A DNA stretch of 7,414 bases from SIG510 sp045540975 (GTDB lineage Bacteria; Bacillota; Clostridia; Oscillospirales; JAAYXM01). Below the pieces are notes generated by a model. It did not search any database and was not told where the DNA came from. It saw nothing but the letters and a program-made list of their open reading frames with translations. Both the position numbers and the translations under genes were made by a program. The stretch spans positions 1-7,414 of the forward strand of contig JAZQIE010000181.1 in NCBI GenBank assembly GCA_045540975.1, given 5' to 3'. This document shows positions 1-7,251 of the stretch, in pieces (the first letter of the stretch is position 1; the number at the start of each line of letters is the position of its first letter).

Positions 1-496
1 ATGCTGGTTTGACACACTCTGCTTTGGCGTCGAGTGGTGGAAGGGGAGCGTTTTCGTTTGTTTCATCACCTGTGAAAAGCACTCTCTTGTTGAAGTATTT
101 TACGTTCAAGCGATACCAAACGAAATACATTAGCACAAAGACTACCGCGACGGGGAGAAATGCGGACATAAAATTAAAATCGTTGTTAATGTATTGCTGA
201 ACCCATTGTGCATAGCATAGATAAATGGTTTCATATAATAATGCCCCTTTTACAAAACGAACGAAGGCAATATAATCACCACGCGATTTTATAAATACCA
301 TTATATTGAGAACAACTTGTGTGATTGCTCCTATGAAATATAACAACAGCCACCAAACTGTGAGGTATACATCAATATACCGAATAAAATCAACTACAAC
401 ACTAATTGTGGTAAGACAGCAGAACCAAGGTCTAATCTTTGTATAGAAGGTAAACCATTTTGTGCCAAGACTTCTGTTCATATGCAAATGATCCAT
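1..496 (-). CDS. Multi-pass membrane protein of unknown function, C-terminus cut by window edge
   Basis: The frame is open from ATG at 496 to the window edge, giving 165 residues with no stop. The start is supported by GGAGG 7 nt upstream (504-508) and a good promoter further up; a second Met (residue 6) has no comparable site. Four hydrophobic stretches look like membrane helices, at about residues 24-38, 44-69, 77-100 and 110-128. After the last helix comes a basic/aromatic stretch (RLNVKYFNKRVLF, 129-141) and then an acidic, proline-containing tail (from 142) with no hydrophobic character, probably cytoplasmic and close to the natural C-terminus. I recall small clostridial membrane proteins with a similar YFxKR motif after the last helix, but cannot assign a named family or function. 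Codon use is unlike its neighbours: 3 TTA, 2 CTA, 3 ATA and 3 AGA in 165 codons, and it is visibly AT-richer, which suggests a different history. That it is a real gene is well supported by start signals and composition; the function is unknown. Confidence 0.82.
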   Translation of the reverse strand, partial: MDHLHMNRSLGTKWFTFYTKIRPWFCCLTTISVVVDFIRYIDVYLTVWWLLLYFIGAITQVVLNIMVFIKSRGDYIAFVRFVKGALLYETIYLCYAQWVQQYINNDFNFMSAFLPVAVVFVLMYFVWYRLNVKYFNKRVLFTGDETNENAPLPPLDAKAECVKPA

Positions 497-503
497 TTCT
501 AAT

Positions 504-508
504 CCTCC
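504..508 (-). promoter_or_regulatory. Shine-Dalgarno site of the membrane protein gene
   Basis: On the minus strand the sequence GGGGAGGATTAGAA precedes the ATG at 496. The GGAGG core is 7 nt from the start codon, an ideal distance, and decides the choice of residue 1 over the internal Met at residue 6. Confidence 0.8.
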
Positions 509-560
509 CCCATATCATTGTACCCCCACATTTGTTGCAGGTCATTGTGTCATCAAGTTG

Positions 561-589
561 ATTCTATCATGAAAAGTTCACTTTTTCAA
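561..589 (-). promoter_or_regulatory. Sigma-A-type promoter of the membrane protein gene
   Basis: On the minus strand a -35 TTGAAA (589-584) is followed after exactly 17 nt by -10 TAGAAT (566-561). The -10 is preceded by TG plus one base, so it is also an extended -10. Transcription would start near 554, leaving a leader of nearly 60 nt before the ATG at 496. The promoter lies just downstream of the nifJ terminator, so the membrane protein gene is its own transcription unit and not an extension of nifJ. Confidence 0.75.
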
Positions 590-623
590 TATCAAGCTCT
601 TTTTGTGCTGAGATGTACGAAAT

Positions 624-653
624 AATCCCCTGCGGAGAATTCCGCAGGGGATT
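624..653 (-). terminator. Rho-independent terminator of nifJ
   Basis: A perfect 13-bp inverted repeat (624-636 and 641-653; arm AATCCCCTGCGGA) encloses a 4-nt loop, 14 nt after the nifJ stop codon. On the minus strand the stem is followed by ATTTCGTA, so with the AU end of the stem the U-rich run is AUUAUUU, modest but plausible. Reading the plus strand, the stem is followed by a T-rich ATTTTGTTGGTTT, so the hairpin could work in both directions, although no plus-strand gene reads into it here. Confidence 0.85.
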
Positions 654-667
654 TTGTTGGTTTAGAC

Positions 668-3600
668 TTACTTGTCGCCGTAGAGGGTGACGAGTTTGAC
701 CAGGTGCTCGTAGCGTTCCATCGCAGCAGCTTCGTTGCGTGCGAAGAGCTCTGCAGCAGCATCCGGGAACTCGCGGGTGAGTCGGCTGTAACGAGCTTCG
801 TTCATCAGGAATTCCTGATAGCCGCCCTTCGGTTCCTTGCTGTCGAGCTGGAACTTGCCGGTTTCCTTGGTCGGGTCGAAGCGGAAGAGGTTCCAGTAAC
901 CGCATTCAACAGCCTTCTTCATTTCAGCCTGGCAGTTGCTCATGCCGCCCTTGATGGAGTGCATTTCGCACGGAGCGTAGCCGATGATGAGGGACGGACC
1001 GTTGTATGCTTCAGCTTCAGCAATCGCCTTGATGGTCTGAGCCGGGTTTGCACCCATCGCAATCTGAGCGACGTAAACGTAGCCGTAGCTCATTGCGATT
1101 TCAGCAAGGGATTTCTTCTTGGTTTCCTTACCGGAAGCTGCAAACTGTGCAACCTGACCGATGTTGGAAGCCTTGGAAGCCTGACCGCCGGTGTTGGAGT
1201 AAACTTCGGTATCGAAGACGAAGATGTTGACGTCTTCGCCGGAAGCGAGGACATGGTCCAAACCGCCGAAGCCGATGTCATATGCCCAACCGTCGCCGCC
1301 GAAGATCCAAACGGACTTCTTGGAGAGGTATTCCTTCTTGGAGAGGATTTCCTTTACCAGGTCGCAGCAAACGTCTGCTTCGAGGTTTTCGATGAGAGCC
1401 TTGGTAGCAGCCTTATTTGCTTCGCCGTCGTTGTAAGAATCAAGCCATGCCCGGCAAGCAGCCTTGCGTGCATCGCAGGAGGTCTTCTCGAGAACTGCTG
1501 CGACCTTTTCAGCCAAGGACTTACGGATGACTTCCTGACCGGTTGCCATACCGAGACCGTGCTCAGCATTGTCTTCGAACAGGGAGTTTGCCCATGCCGG
1601 ACCGAAGCCGTCTTCGTTCATGCAGTACGGGCTGGTTGCAGCCGGGCCGCCCCAGATGGAGGAACAACCGGTTGCGTTGGAGATGTACATACGGTCGCCG
1701 AAGAGCTGGGTGACCAGGCGAGCGTAAGAGGTTTCAGCACAACCTGCGCAAGAGCCGGAGAACTCAAGCAGCGGCTTGCGGAACTGGCTGCCCTTGACGG
1801 TGTTGTCTTCCATGTCTGCCTTGCGGGAGACGTTTGCAACCATGTGGTTGAAGACTGCCTGCTCTGCAAGCTCCTGTTCCTGCGGAACCATGGTGATAGC
1901 GGAGGTCGGGCAAACGCCGACACAGACTGCGCAACCCATACAATCCAGCGGGGAAACAGCGAGGGTGTAAGAGTAGACGCCCTTGCCCTTGCCTGCCTTG
2001 ACCGGGACAGCGCGGGTGTTTGCCGGAGCAGCCGCGACTTCTTCTTCGGTCAGAGCGAACGGACGGATGGTAGCATGCGGACAGACATAAGAACAGTTGT
2101 TACACTGGATACACTTGGTTTCATCCCAATGCGGAACGGTAACAGCAACGCCGCGCTTCTCGTATGCAGCAGCACCGAGCGGGAACTGACCGTCTTCCAA
2201 GCCGACGAATGCGGAAACAGGCAGGCTGTAACCGTCCATCTTGCCGACCGGATTCATGATTTCCTTAACAACCTTAACGGTAGCAGCCGGGCCTTCCAGA
2301 GCAACGTCGGAAGCATCGTCGGTGATGGTCTTCCAAGCAGCCGGAACTTCGACCTTAACGTATGCGGTTGCACCTGCGTCGATCGCCTTCCAGTTGCAGT
2401 CAACAACTTCGCGGCCCTTCTTCAAGTAGGACTTTTCAGCAGCATCCTTCATGTAGCCGATTGCTTCGTCGGACGGCATGACCTGTGCCAGCGAGAAGAA
2501 TGCGGACTGGAGGATGGTGTTGGTGCGCTTACCCATACCGACTTCGATTGCGAGGTCGATTGCGTTGATGGTGTAAAGCTGAATGTCGTTTTCAGCGATG
2601 TAGCGCTTGGAAGCGGAATCCAGATGATGCTCGAGCTCTTCCGGAGTCCACTGGCAGTTGATGAGGAAGACACCGCCCGGTTTCACATCCTGGACAATCT
2701 TGAAGCCCTTGGTGATGTAGGACGGGTTGTGGCAAGCAACAAAGTCTGCCTTGTTGATGTAGTACGGGCTCTTGATGGGCTTATCGCCGAAGCGGAGGTG
2801 AGAAACGGTGACACCGCCGGTCTTCTTGGAGTCGTACTGGAAGTATGCCTGAACATACTTATCGGTGTGGTCACCGATGATCTTGATGGAGTTCTTGTTT
2901 GCACCGACGGTACCGTCGCCGCCCAGACCCCAGAACTTGCATTCGATGGTGCCTTCAGCAGCGGTGTTCGGGGAGACCTTCTCATCGAGGGAGAGGTTGG
3001 TCACATCGTCCACGATGCCGAGGGTGAATTCCTGCTTCGGCTCTGCCTTTGCGAGTTCTTCGTAAACTGCGAAGAAGGAAGCCGGAGTGGTGTCCTTGGA
3101 ACCCAAGCCGTAACGTCCGCCGATGACCGAGACGTCATGACGGCCTGCCTTTGCCAGTGCCATAACGACATCCTGGTAAAGCGGCTCGCCCTGGGAGCCC
3201 GGCTCCTTGGTGCGGTCGAGAACAGCAATCTTCTTTGCGGTAGCCGGGATTGCTGCGAGGAGATGCTCGCTGCTCCACGGACGGAACAGGCGGACCTTAA
3301 CGAGACCGACCTTTTCGCCCTTTGCATTGAGGTAATCGATGACTTCTTCGATCACGTCATTGACAGAACCCATAGCAACGATGACGCGGTCTGCATCCGG
3401 TGCACCGTAGTAGTTGAAGAGCTGATAGTTGGTACCCAGCTTTGCGTTGACCATGTGCATGTACTTTTCAACAACGCCCGGAAGAGCGGTGTAGTACTTG
3501 TTGCAGGATTCACGATGCTGGAAGAAGATATCGTCGTTTTCATGGCTGCCGCGCATTGCCGGGCGCTCCGGATTGAGGGAGTGCTTACGGAATTCGTTGA

Positions 3601-4198
3601 CAGCGTCCATGTTGGTCATTTCCTTGAGGTCATCGTAATCCCAGATAGCGATCTTCTGGATCTCGTGGGAGGTACGGAAACCGTCGAAGAAGTTGATGAA
3701 CGGAACACGGCCTTCGATGGAAGCGAGGTGAGCAACAGCACCCAGGTCCATAACTTCCTGAACGTTGGTCTCAGCCAGCATTGCAAAGCCGGTCTGACGG
3801 CAAGCGTAAACGTCGGAGTGGTCACCGAAGATGTTCAGTGCCTGAGCCGCGACGGTACGTGCGGAGACGTGGAAGACGGACGGGAGAAGTTCACCCGCGA
3901 TCTTGTACATATTCGGGATCATGAGGAGCAGACCCTGAGAAGCGGTGTAGGTGGTGGTCAGAGCACCGGCTGCGAGGGAGCCGTGTACAGTACCTGCAGC
4001 ACCTGCTTCGGACTGCATCTCAACAACCTTGACGCGATCGCCAAAGATGTTCTTGCGACCCTGAGCAGACCACTGGTCAACATAGTCGGCCATGGGGCTG
4101 GACGGGGTGATGGGGTAAATGCCGGCTACTTCGGTAAACGCATAGCTGACATGAGCGGCGGCAGTATTGCCGTCCATGGTTTTCATTTTTCTTGCCAT
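668..4198 (-). CDS. nifJ: Pyruvate:ferredoxin (flavodoxin) oxidoreductase, single-chain
   Basis: Cytoplasmic enzyme that oxidatively decarboxylates pyruvate with CoA to acetyl-CoA and CO2 and passes two electrons to ferredoxin or flavodoxin; the central pyruvate step in fermentative anaerobes. The 1176-residue length is full for this family. In order: pyrimidine-binding domain I with YPITPSSP (28-35), EAGAAG (64-69) and SAR (112-114); domain II (about 265-400); gamma-like domain III from FWGLGGDGTVGANK (422-435); EKR segment (680-682); a 2[4Fe-4S] ferredoxin domain with Cys 696/699/702/706 and 753/756/759/763; and the TPP-diphosphate domain with GDG (968-970) and NT (1002-1003). The proximal cluster ligands are Cys 817, 820, 845 and 1077. 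Thr31, Glu64 and Arg114 fall at the active-site positions I recall for the Desulfovibrio africanus enzyme. AAAGGAGG lies 9 nt before the ATG. It contains no TTA, CTA or TCA codon, the pattern of a highly expressed gene. Nothing is broken or missing; it stands alone between its own promoter and terminator. Confidence 0.98.
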   Translation of the reverse strand: MARKMKTMDGNTAAAHVSYAFTEVAGIYPITPSSPMADYVDQWSAQGRKNIFGDRVKVVEMQSEAGAAGTVHGSLAAGALTTTYTASQGLLLMIPNMYKIAGELLPSVFHVSARTVAAQALNIFGDHSDVYACRQTGFAMLAETNVQEVMDLGAVAHLASIEGRVPFINFFDGFRTSHEIQKIAIWDYDDLKEMTNMDAVNEFRKHSLNPERPAMRGSHENDDIFFQHRESCNKYYTALPGVVEKYMHMVNAKLGTNYQLFNYYGAPDADRVIVAMGSVNDVIEEVIDYLNAKGEKVGLVKVRLFRPWSSEHLLAAIPATAKKIAVLDRTKEPGSQGEPLYQDVVMALAKAGRHDVSVIGGRYGLGSKDTTPASFFAVYEELAKAEPKQEFTLGIVDDVTNLSLDEKVSPNTAAEGTIECKFWGLGGDGTVGANKNSIKIIGDHTDKYVQAYFQYDSKKTGGVTVSHLRFGDKPIKSPYYINKADFVACHNPSYITKGFKIVQDVKPGGVFLINCQWTPEELEHHLDSASKRYIAENDIQLYTINAIDLAIEVGMGKRTNTILQSAFFSLAQVMPSDEAIGYMKDAAEKSYLKKGREVVDCNWKAIDAGATAYVKVEVPAAWKTITDDASDVALEGPAATVKVVKEIMNPVGKMDGYSLPVSAFVGLEDGQFPLGAAAYEKRGVAVTVPHWDETKCIQCNNCSYVCPHATIRPFALTEEEVAAAPANTRAVPVKAGKGKGVYSYTLAVSPLDCMGCAVCVGVCPTSAITMVPQEQELAEQAVFNHMVANVSRKADMEDNTVKGSQFRKPLLEFSGSCAGCAETSYARLVTQLFGDRMYISNATGCSSIWGGPAATSPYCMNEDGFGPAWANSLFEDNAEHGLGMATGQEVIRKSLAEKVAAVLEKTSCDARKAACRAWLDSYNDGEANKAATKALIENLEADVCCDLVKEILSKKEYLSKKSVWIFGGDGWAYDIGFGGLDHVLASGEDVNIFVFDTEVYSNTGGQASKASNIGQVAQFAASGKETKKKSLAEIAMSYGYVYVAQIAMGANPAQTIKAIAEAEAYNGPSLIIGYAPCEMHSIKGGMSNCQAEMKKAVECGYWNLFRFDPTKETGKFQLDSKEPKGGYQEFLMNEARYSRLTREFPDAAAELFARNEAAAMERYEHLVKLVTLYGDK

Positions 4199-4252
4199 GG
4201 GATTTTGCCTCCTTTATTTTTTTGCCTTGAAAGCATATTTTTCGCAAATTAC

Positions 4253-4281
4253 ATTGTAACACGATATTTCTGTTCTGTAAA
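4253..4281 (-). promoter_or_regulatory. Sigma-A-type promoter of nifJ
   Basis: On the minus strand TTTACA (4281-4276) is separated by exactly 17 nt from TACAAT (4258-4253), with TG plus one base before the -10, so it is an extended -10 promoter. The start would be near 4246, giving a leader of about 48 nt that carries the AAAGGAGG site. Two short symmetries overlap it: TTACA-T-TGTAA (4249-4259) across the -10, and TGTAAA/TTTACA (4276-4281 and 4291-4296) across the -35. They could be operator half-sites or chance in AT-rich DNA. Confidence 0.75.
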
Positions 4282-4343
4282 CCACTATTTTTTACAAAAA
4301 TCATCTAATTTCCGCATATGGCCATTCTGAAATCGGCATATAC

Positions 4344-4372
4344 TTGTGTTTTTTTGAAAAATCGTTTATAAT
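4344..4372 (+). promoter_or_regulatory. Promoter of comM
   Basis: A perfect -10 hexamer TATAAT (4367-4372) lies 17 nt after a weak -35, TTGTGT (4344-4349), that matches the consensus only in TTG. The start would be near 4379, about 25 nt before the comM ATG. It runs divergently from the nifJ promoter, with the two -35 boxes about 60 bp apart. Confidence 0.6.
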
Positions 4373-4404
4373 CTTGTTAAGAAACAGGAAAATGGGGTGA
4401 CAAG

Positions 4405-5907
4405 ATGCTGTCACAACTCAACAGTATGGGCATCTGCGGAATCGAAGGCTTCTCCGTGGAGGTGCAGACCGATGTCTCGGGCGGACTCCCCTCGTTTGAG
4501 GTGGTCGGGCTTCCCGATAACGCGGTCAAGGAATCGCGTGAGCGCGTGCGCGCCGCAATCAAAAACTGCGAGCTGGACTTTCCCGCACGCCGCATCACGG
4601 TCAACCTCGCGCCCGCCGACCGTAAAAAAGAAGGCGCGCTCTATGACCTTCCCATCCTGCTCGGCATTTTGGCGGCAAGCGGTCAGGTGAAAGGCATCCC
4701 CGAGGACGCGATTTTCCTCGGTGAAGTGTCGCTGGACGGAGGCTTGCGCCGTGTTTCGGGCGTGCTTCCCATGACCCTTGAAGCGAAAAAGCAAGGCATC
4801 CGCACCGTCTTTGTGCCGCAGGAAAACGCGCGCGAGGCAACCCTTGCCGACGGACTCACGGTGTACGGCGTGCGCCATGTAAAAGACCTGCTTGCGCACT
4901 TTTCGGGTGAGAAAGAGCTCACCCCCGAGCGCCCGTGGACTCCCGCGCCCGCAGCCCTCGATGTTCCGGATTTCGGGGACGTGTGCGGTCAGGAGAATAT
5001 CAAGCGCGCGGTGGAAATCGCGGCAACGGGCGGCCATAATATTTTACTGGTCGGGCCTCCGGGCGGGGGAAAGAGTATGATTGCACAGCGTATCCCGGGG
5101 ATTCTGCCCGCTCTCAGCCATGAGGAGGCGCTCCAAACCACCGCCATCCATTCGGTGCGCGGAATCGTGCGCGAGGATGCACCGCTTCTCACCGAACGCC
5201 CCTTCCGAAGCCCGCACCACGGCATCTCCGCGGCGGGAATGTCGGGCGGCGGACGTGTGCCGCAGCCGGGCGAAATCTCGCTCGCGCACAACGGCGTGCT
5301 GTTTTTGGACGAATTCCCCGAATTTGCACCTTCGGTGCTGGAGAGTTTGCGCCAACCCTTGGAGGACGGAACCGTCACCATCTCGCGTGTCGCAAGCACG
5401 CTGACTTATCCCGCGGAGTTCATGCTGGTCTGTGCCATGAACCCGTGCAAATGCGGATGGCACGGCTATTCGGACAAATGCCGTTGTACCCCGCGTATGG
5501 TGGAGCAGTATAAAAAGCGTATCTCGGGACCGCTCATGGACCGCATCGATATGCACGTCCGTGTCCCCATGGTGCAGTATGAGGATATGATTCGCCCGGG
5601 AAGTGGGGAATCCTCCGCGACCATCCGCGCGCGTATCAACACGGTGCGCGAGAGAATCGCGCCGCGCTTTGAGGGGACAGGGGTCTCCTGCAACGCGCGT
5701 ATGAATTCCAAACTCCTGCAGGAGCATTGTGTCTTGGACGAGCAGGCAAACGCGCTCATGAAACGCGCGTTTGACAAAATGGGTCTCACCGCGCGCTCCT
5801 ACACCAAAATCCTGCGCGTGGCGCGTACCATCGCGGATATGGCAGGCAGCGAGACAATCGATGCCGCCCACCTCGCAGAAGCAATCCAATACCGAACAAC
5901 AGAATAG
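4405..5907 (+). CDS. comM: YifB/ComM-family Mg-chelatase-like AAA+ ATPase
   Basis: A complete 500-residue member of the YifB/ComM family, whose characterised Vibrio cholerae member is a hexameric helicase promoting branch migration during natural transformation. The N-terminal ChlI/S5-fold domain (about 9-165) carries the family signature GLPSFEVVGLPDNAVKESRERVR (27-49, with breaks in other members). The AAA+ module follows: Walker A GPPGGGKS (217-224), Walker B LFLDE (299-303), Asn346 as likely sensor 1, a CxC...CxC set (Cys 348, 350, 359, 361) that may bind metal, and Arg 372/380 as arginine-finger candidates. The C-terminal lid has SYTKILRVARTIADM (465-479), the likely sensor-2 region. The start fits the family, which begins just before the GIEG segment, and GGGGTGA precedes it by 4 nt, a moderate ribosome site. 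No dprA or other competence gene adjoins it, so a role in DNA uptake here is inference. It contains a single TTA, a single TCA and no CTA codon. Confidence 0.96.
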   Translation: MLSQLNSMGICGIEGFSVEVQTDVSGGLPSFEVVGLPDNAVKESRERVRAAIKNCELDFPARRITVNLAPADRKKEGALYDLPILLGILAASGQVKGIPEDAIFLGEVSLDGGLRRVSGVLPMTLEAKKQGIRTVFVPQENAREATLADGLTVYGVRHVKDLLAHFSGEKELTPERPWTPAPAALDVPDFGDVCGQENIKRAVEIAATGGHNILLVGPPGGGKSMIAQRIPGILPALSHEEALQTTAIHSVRGIVREDAPLLTERPFRSPHHGISAAGMSGGGRVPQPGEISLAHNGVLFLDEFPEFAPSVLESLRQPLEDGTVTISRVASTLTYPAEFMLVCAMNPCKCGWHGYSDKCRCTPRMVEQYKKRISGPLMDRIDMHVRVPMVQYEDMIRPGSGESSATIRARINTVRERIAPRFEGTGVSCNARMNSKLLQEHCVLDEQANALMKRAFDKMGLTARSYTKILRVARTIADMAGSETIDAAHLAEAIQYRTTE

Positions 5908-5910
5908 AGA

Positions 5911-5934
5911 AAGCACCGCCTTTTGGCGGTGCTT
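5911..5934. terminator. Shared bidirectional terminator of comM and the MFS gene
   Basis: A perfect 10-bp stem (AAGCACCGCC, 5911-5920, with 5925-5934) and a TTTT loop fill almost the whole 31-nt gap between the convergent stop codons. On the plus strand it is followed by TTTT (total T6 including the stem end), a strong terminator for comM that begins 3 nt after its stop. On the minus strand the same hairpin follows the permease stop and runs into TTTCTCTATT, a weaker but usable U-rich tract. Confidence 0.92.
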
Positions 5935-5938
5935 TTTT

Positions 5939-7147
5939 CTATTCCTTCATTTGTTTTGCCCAGGGTTTTGCGATGATGCAGCAGATGACGGTGCCGACAA
6001 GTGCCACAACAAACCAGGTCAGCATGGTCACTCTCCAGCCGAACAGTTCGGAGATGAGCGCAACCCCGTAGGTGGACACCGCGCTTCCCACATACACGCT
6101 TGAATTGATGATGCCCGAAACTGTGGAGATATTTCCGCGCCCTTGGAAGAAGGGTGGGAGCATGGTGGTAATCATCATATTCGTGCCGTGCATCGCGCCC
6201 GTCATGAGCGCGGAGAACAGCACCGAAAGAAGCGCATTCTTTCCGGTAAAGAGGAAGAGTCCGAATGCGGAGACCGTGCCGAACAGGAAGATCACAGCCG
6301 TGCAGGTGAGCGGATTTTTGAGACGTGTGGTGTAAAGCCTGAGGGTGATGTGGTAGCACACCAAACTAAACAGCGGCAGAATCACACCCGTCAAAATCGC
6401 GGCGGCGTTTCCGATGCTGTAAGTATCCGCGATATAGGTGGGCATCCATGTGGTCGAGCCGTCGCGCAAGAGACCTTGCAGCGCCGCGGCAAGCAGTACC
6501 GCGAAAAGAAGCGGTGTGAGAAGCCGTGCCTTCGGCTTTGCGGTCTCGGTCTTTGCCGTAACGGGTGCGGGCGTCCCCTCCACATCGGGGCAGAACTTCA
6601 GCCATACAAGAAGCATCAGCAGTCCACAGCCTGCCGAGAAGAAAAACATCGCTTTCCAATGGAACAGGGTAATGAGCATCGGCGCGATGAGATATACCGC
6701 AATCGTGCCAAACGAAGTCCCCCACGATACCTTGGTCACCGAGCGCTTGTAATCCTCGGGTGTGAGGTGGTAGGTGAGCAGACGTACAAGCGGCGGCCAC
6801 ATCAGTGCCTGCGCAAAGCCGTTTACACACCAAACCGCGAGCATTTGATACGGGTCAGCACAAATCGGGATGAGCAGGTTCATCGAAATCGTCAGCACAA
6901 ACCCAAGTGCAATGAGTTTCTTCGGGGAGAAGCGGTCGCCCAAGATTCCGCTGATGATTTGCCCTGCGCCGTATGTGATAAAACTTCCCGTGAGCGCCAT
7001 GGAGAGCAGGGTGCGGGAAAAACCCGTCTCGGTCTCCATCTCCGCAATCACCGCGCCGTAGTTGATACGGGTGATGTAGCTTACCATATAAGTCAGCATA
7101 AACAAAACGGTCAGCCTTGTAATTTGCTGTTTCTCCTGCAATTTCAT
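5939..7147 (-). CDS. MFS permease of the organophosphate:phosphate antiporter (GlpT/UhpC-like) type
   Basis: A complete 402-residue membrane protein with about 12 hydrophobic segments split by a central polar loop (about 187-208), the usual MFS 6+6 layout. Features of the sugar-phosphate permease group: YITRINYG near the end of helix 1 (25-31), the loop 2-3 motif GILGDRFSPKKLIALG (67-82), and NGFAQALMWPPLVR (109-122). Arg27 and Arg228 (LLRDGSTTW, in helix 7) sit where the two phosphate-binding arginines of E. coli GlpT lie, so a phosphorylated small-molecule substrate exchanged for phosphate is a reasonable inference; the actual substrate cannot be read from sequence. AAAGGAG ends 10 nt before the ATG. 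The gene ends convergently on comM and starts divergently from a GntR-family gene, with a consensus promoter of its own. An anion or organic-acid transporter of a related MFS group is the main alternative. Confidence 0.9.
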   Translation of the reverse strand: MKLQEKQQITRLTVLFMLTYMVSYITRINYGAVIAEMETETGFSRTLLSMALTGSFITYGAGQIISGILGDRFSPKKLIALGFVLTISMNLLIPICADPYQMLAVWCVNGFAQALMWPPLVRLLTYHLTPEDYKRSVTKVSWGTSFGTIAVYLIAPMLITLFHWKAMFFFSAGCGLLMLLVWLKFCPDVEGTPAPVTAKTETAKPKARLLTPLLFAVLLAAALQGLLRDGSTTWMPTYIADTYSIGNAAAILTGVILPLFSLVCYHITLRLYTTRLKNPLTCTAVIFLFGTVSAFGLFLFTGKNALLSVLFSALMTGAMHGTNMMITTMLPPFFQGRGNISTVSGIINSSVYVGSAVSTYGVALISELFGWRVTMLTWFVVALVGTVICCIIAKPWAKQMKE

Positions 7148-7174
7148 AAAACTCAGACTCCTTTAATAAGGAAG

Positions 7175-7203
7175 ATGATAGACCTTTTGCCGCGCTTTGT
7201 CAA
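7175..7203 (-). promoter_or_regulatory. Sigma-A-type promoter of the MFS permease gene
   Basis: On the minus strand a perfect TTGACA (7203-7198) lies exactly 17 nt before TATCAT (7180-7175). The start would be near 7168, only about 20 nt before the ATG, so the leader is little more than the ribosome-binding site. Its -35 is 19 bp from the -35 of the divergent GntR-gene promoter. Confidence 0.8.
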
Positions 7204-7222
7204 TCTTTTTCGGCAAAATGTA

Positions 7223-7251
7223 TTGACAAGGGGCGTACCGCATGGTATATT
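7223..7251 (+). promoter_or_regulatory. Sigma-A-type promoter of the GntR-family regulator gene
   Basis: A perfect TTGACA (7223-7228) is followed after exactly 17 nt by TATATT (7246-7251), with TG plus one base in front of the -10, making it an extended -10 promoter. The start falls near 7258, inside the inverted repeat annotated next, so the promoter looks strong but repressible. Confidence 0.82.

Noticed and set aside
9..200. 63-codon plus-strand frame near the left edge
   Set aside because: It lies opposite the membrane protein gene, which has a ribosome site, promoter and coherent hydrophobic pattern; this frame has none of these.
704..4330. 1208-codon plus-strand open frame antisense to nifJ
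   Set aside because: It is in exact register with nifJ and open only because nifJ has no TTA, CTA or TCA codons. Its translation has no domain I recognise, while nifJ on the other strand has every family motif.
4314..4341. Direct repeat GCATAT (4314-4319 and 4336-4341) and the 8-bp palindrome ATGGCCAT (4318-4325) upstream of comM
   Set aside because: Six- and eight-base matches in a short AT-rich spacer are expected by chance, and neither has a clear relation to a promoter element.
4374..4391. Possible Rex (NADH-responsive) operator, starting with TTGTTAA at 4374-4380
   Set aside because: Only the left half matches the clostridial Rex consensus; after the 4-nt spacer the sequence continues CAGGAAA where TTAACAA would be expected. 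A half-site alone is not enough.
4411..5916. Two long minus-strand frames (4411-5037 and 5044-5916) antisense to comM
   Set aside because: They arise from the same codon-register effect, separated by the single TTA codon of comM. No ribosome site or recognisable motif supports them.
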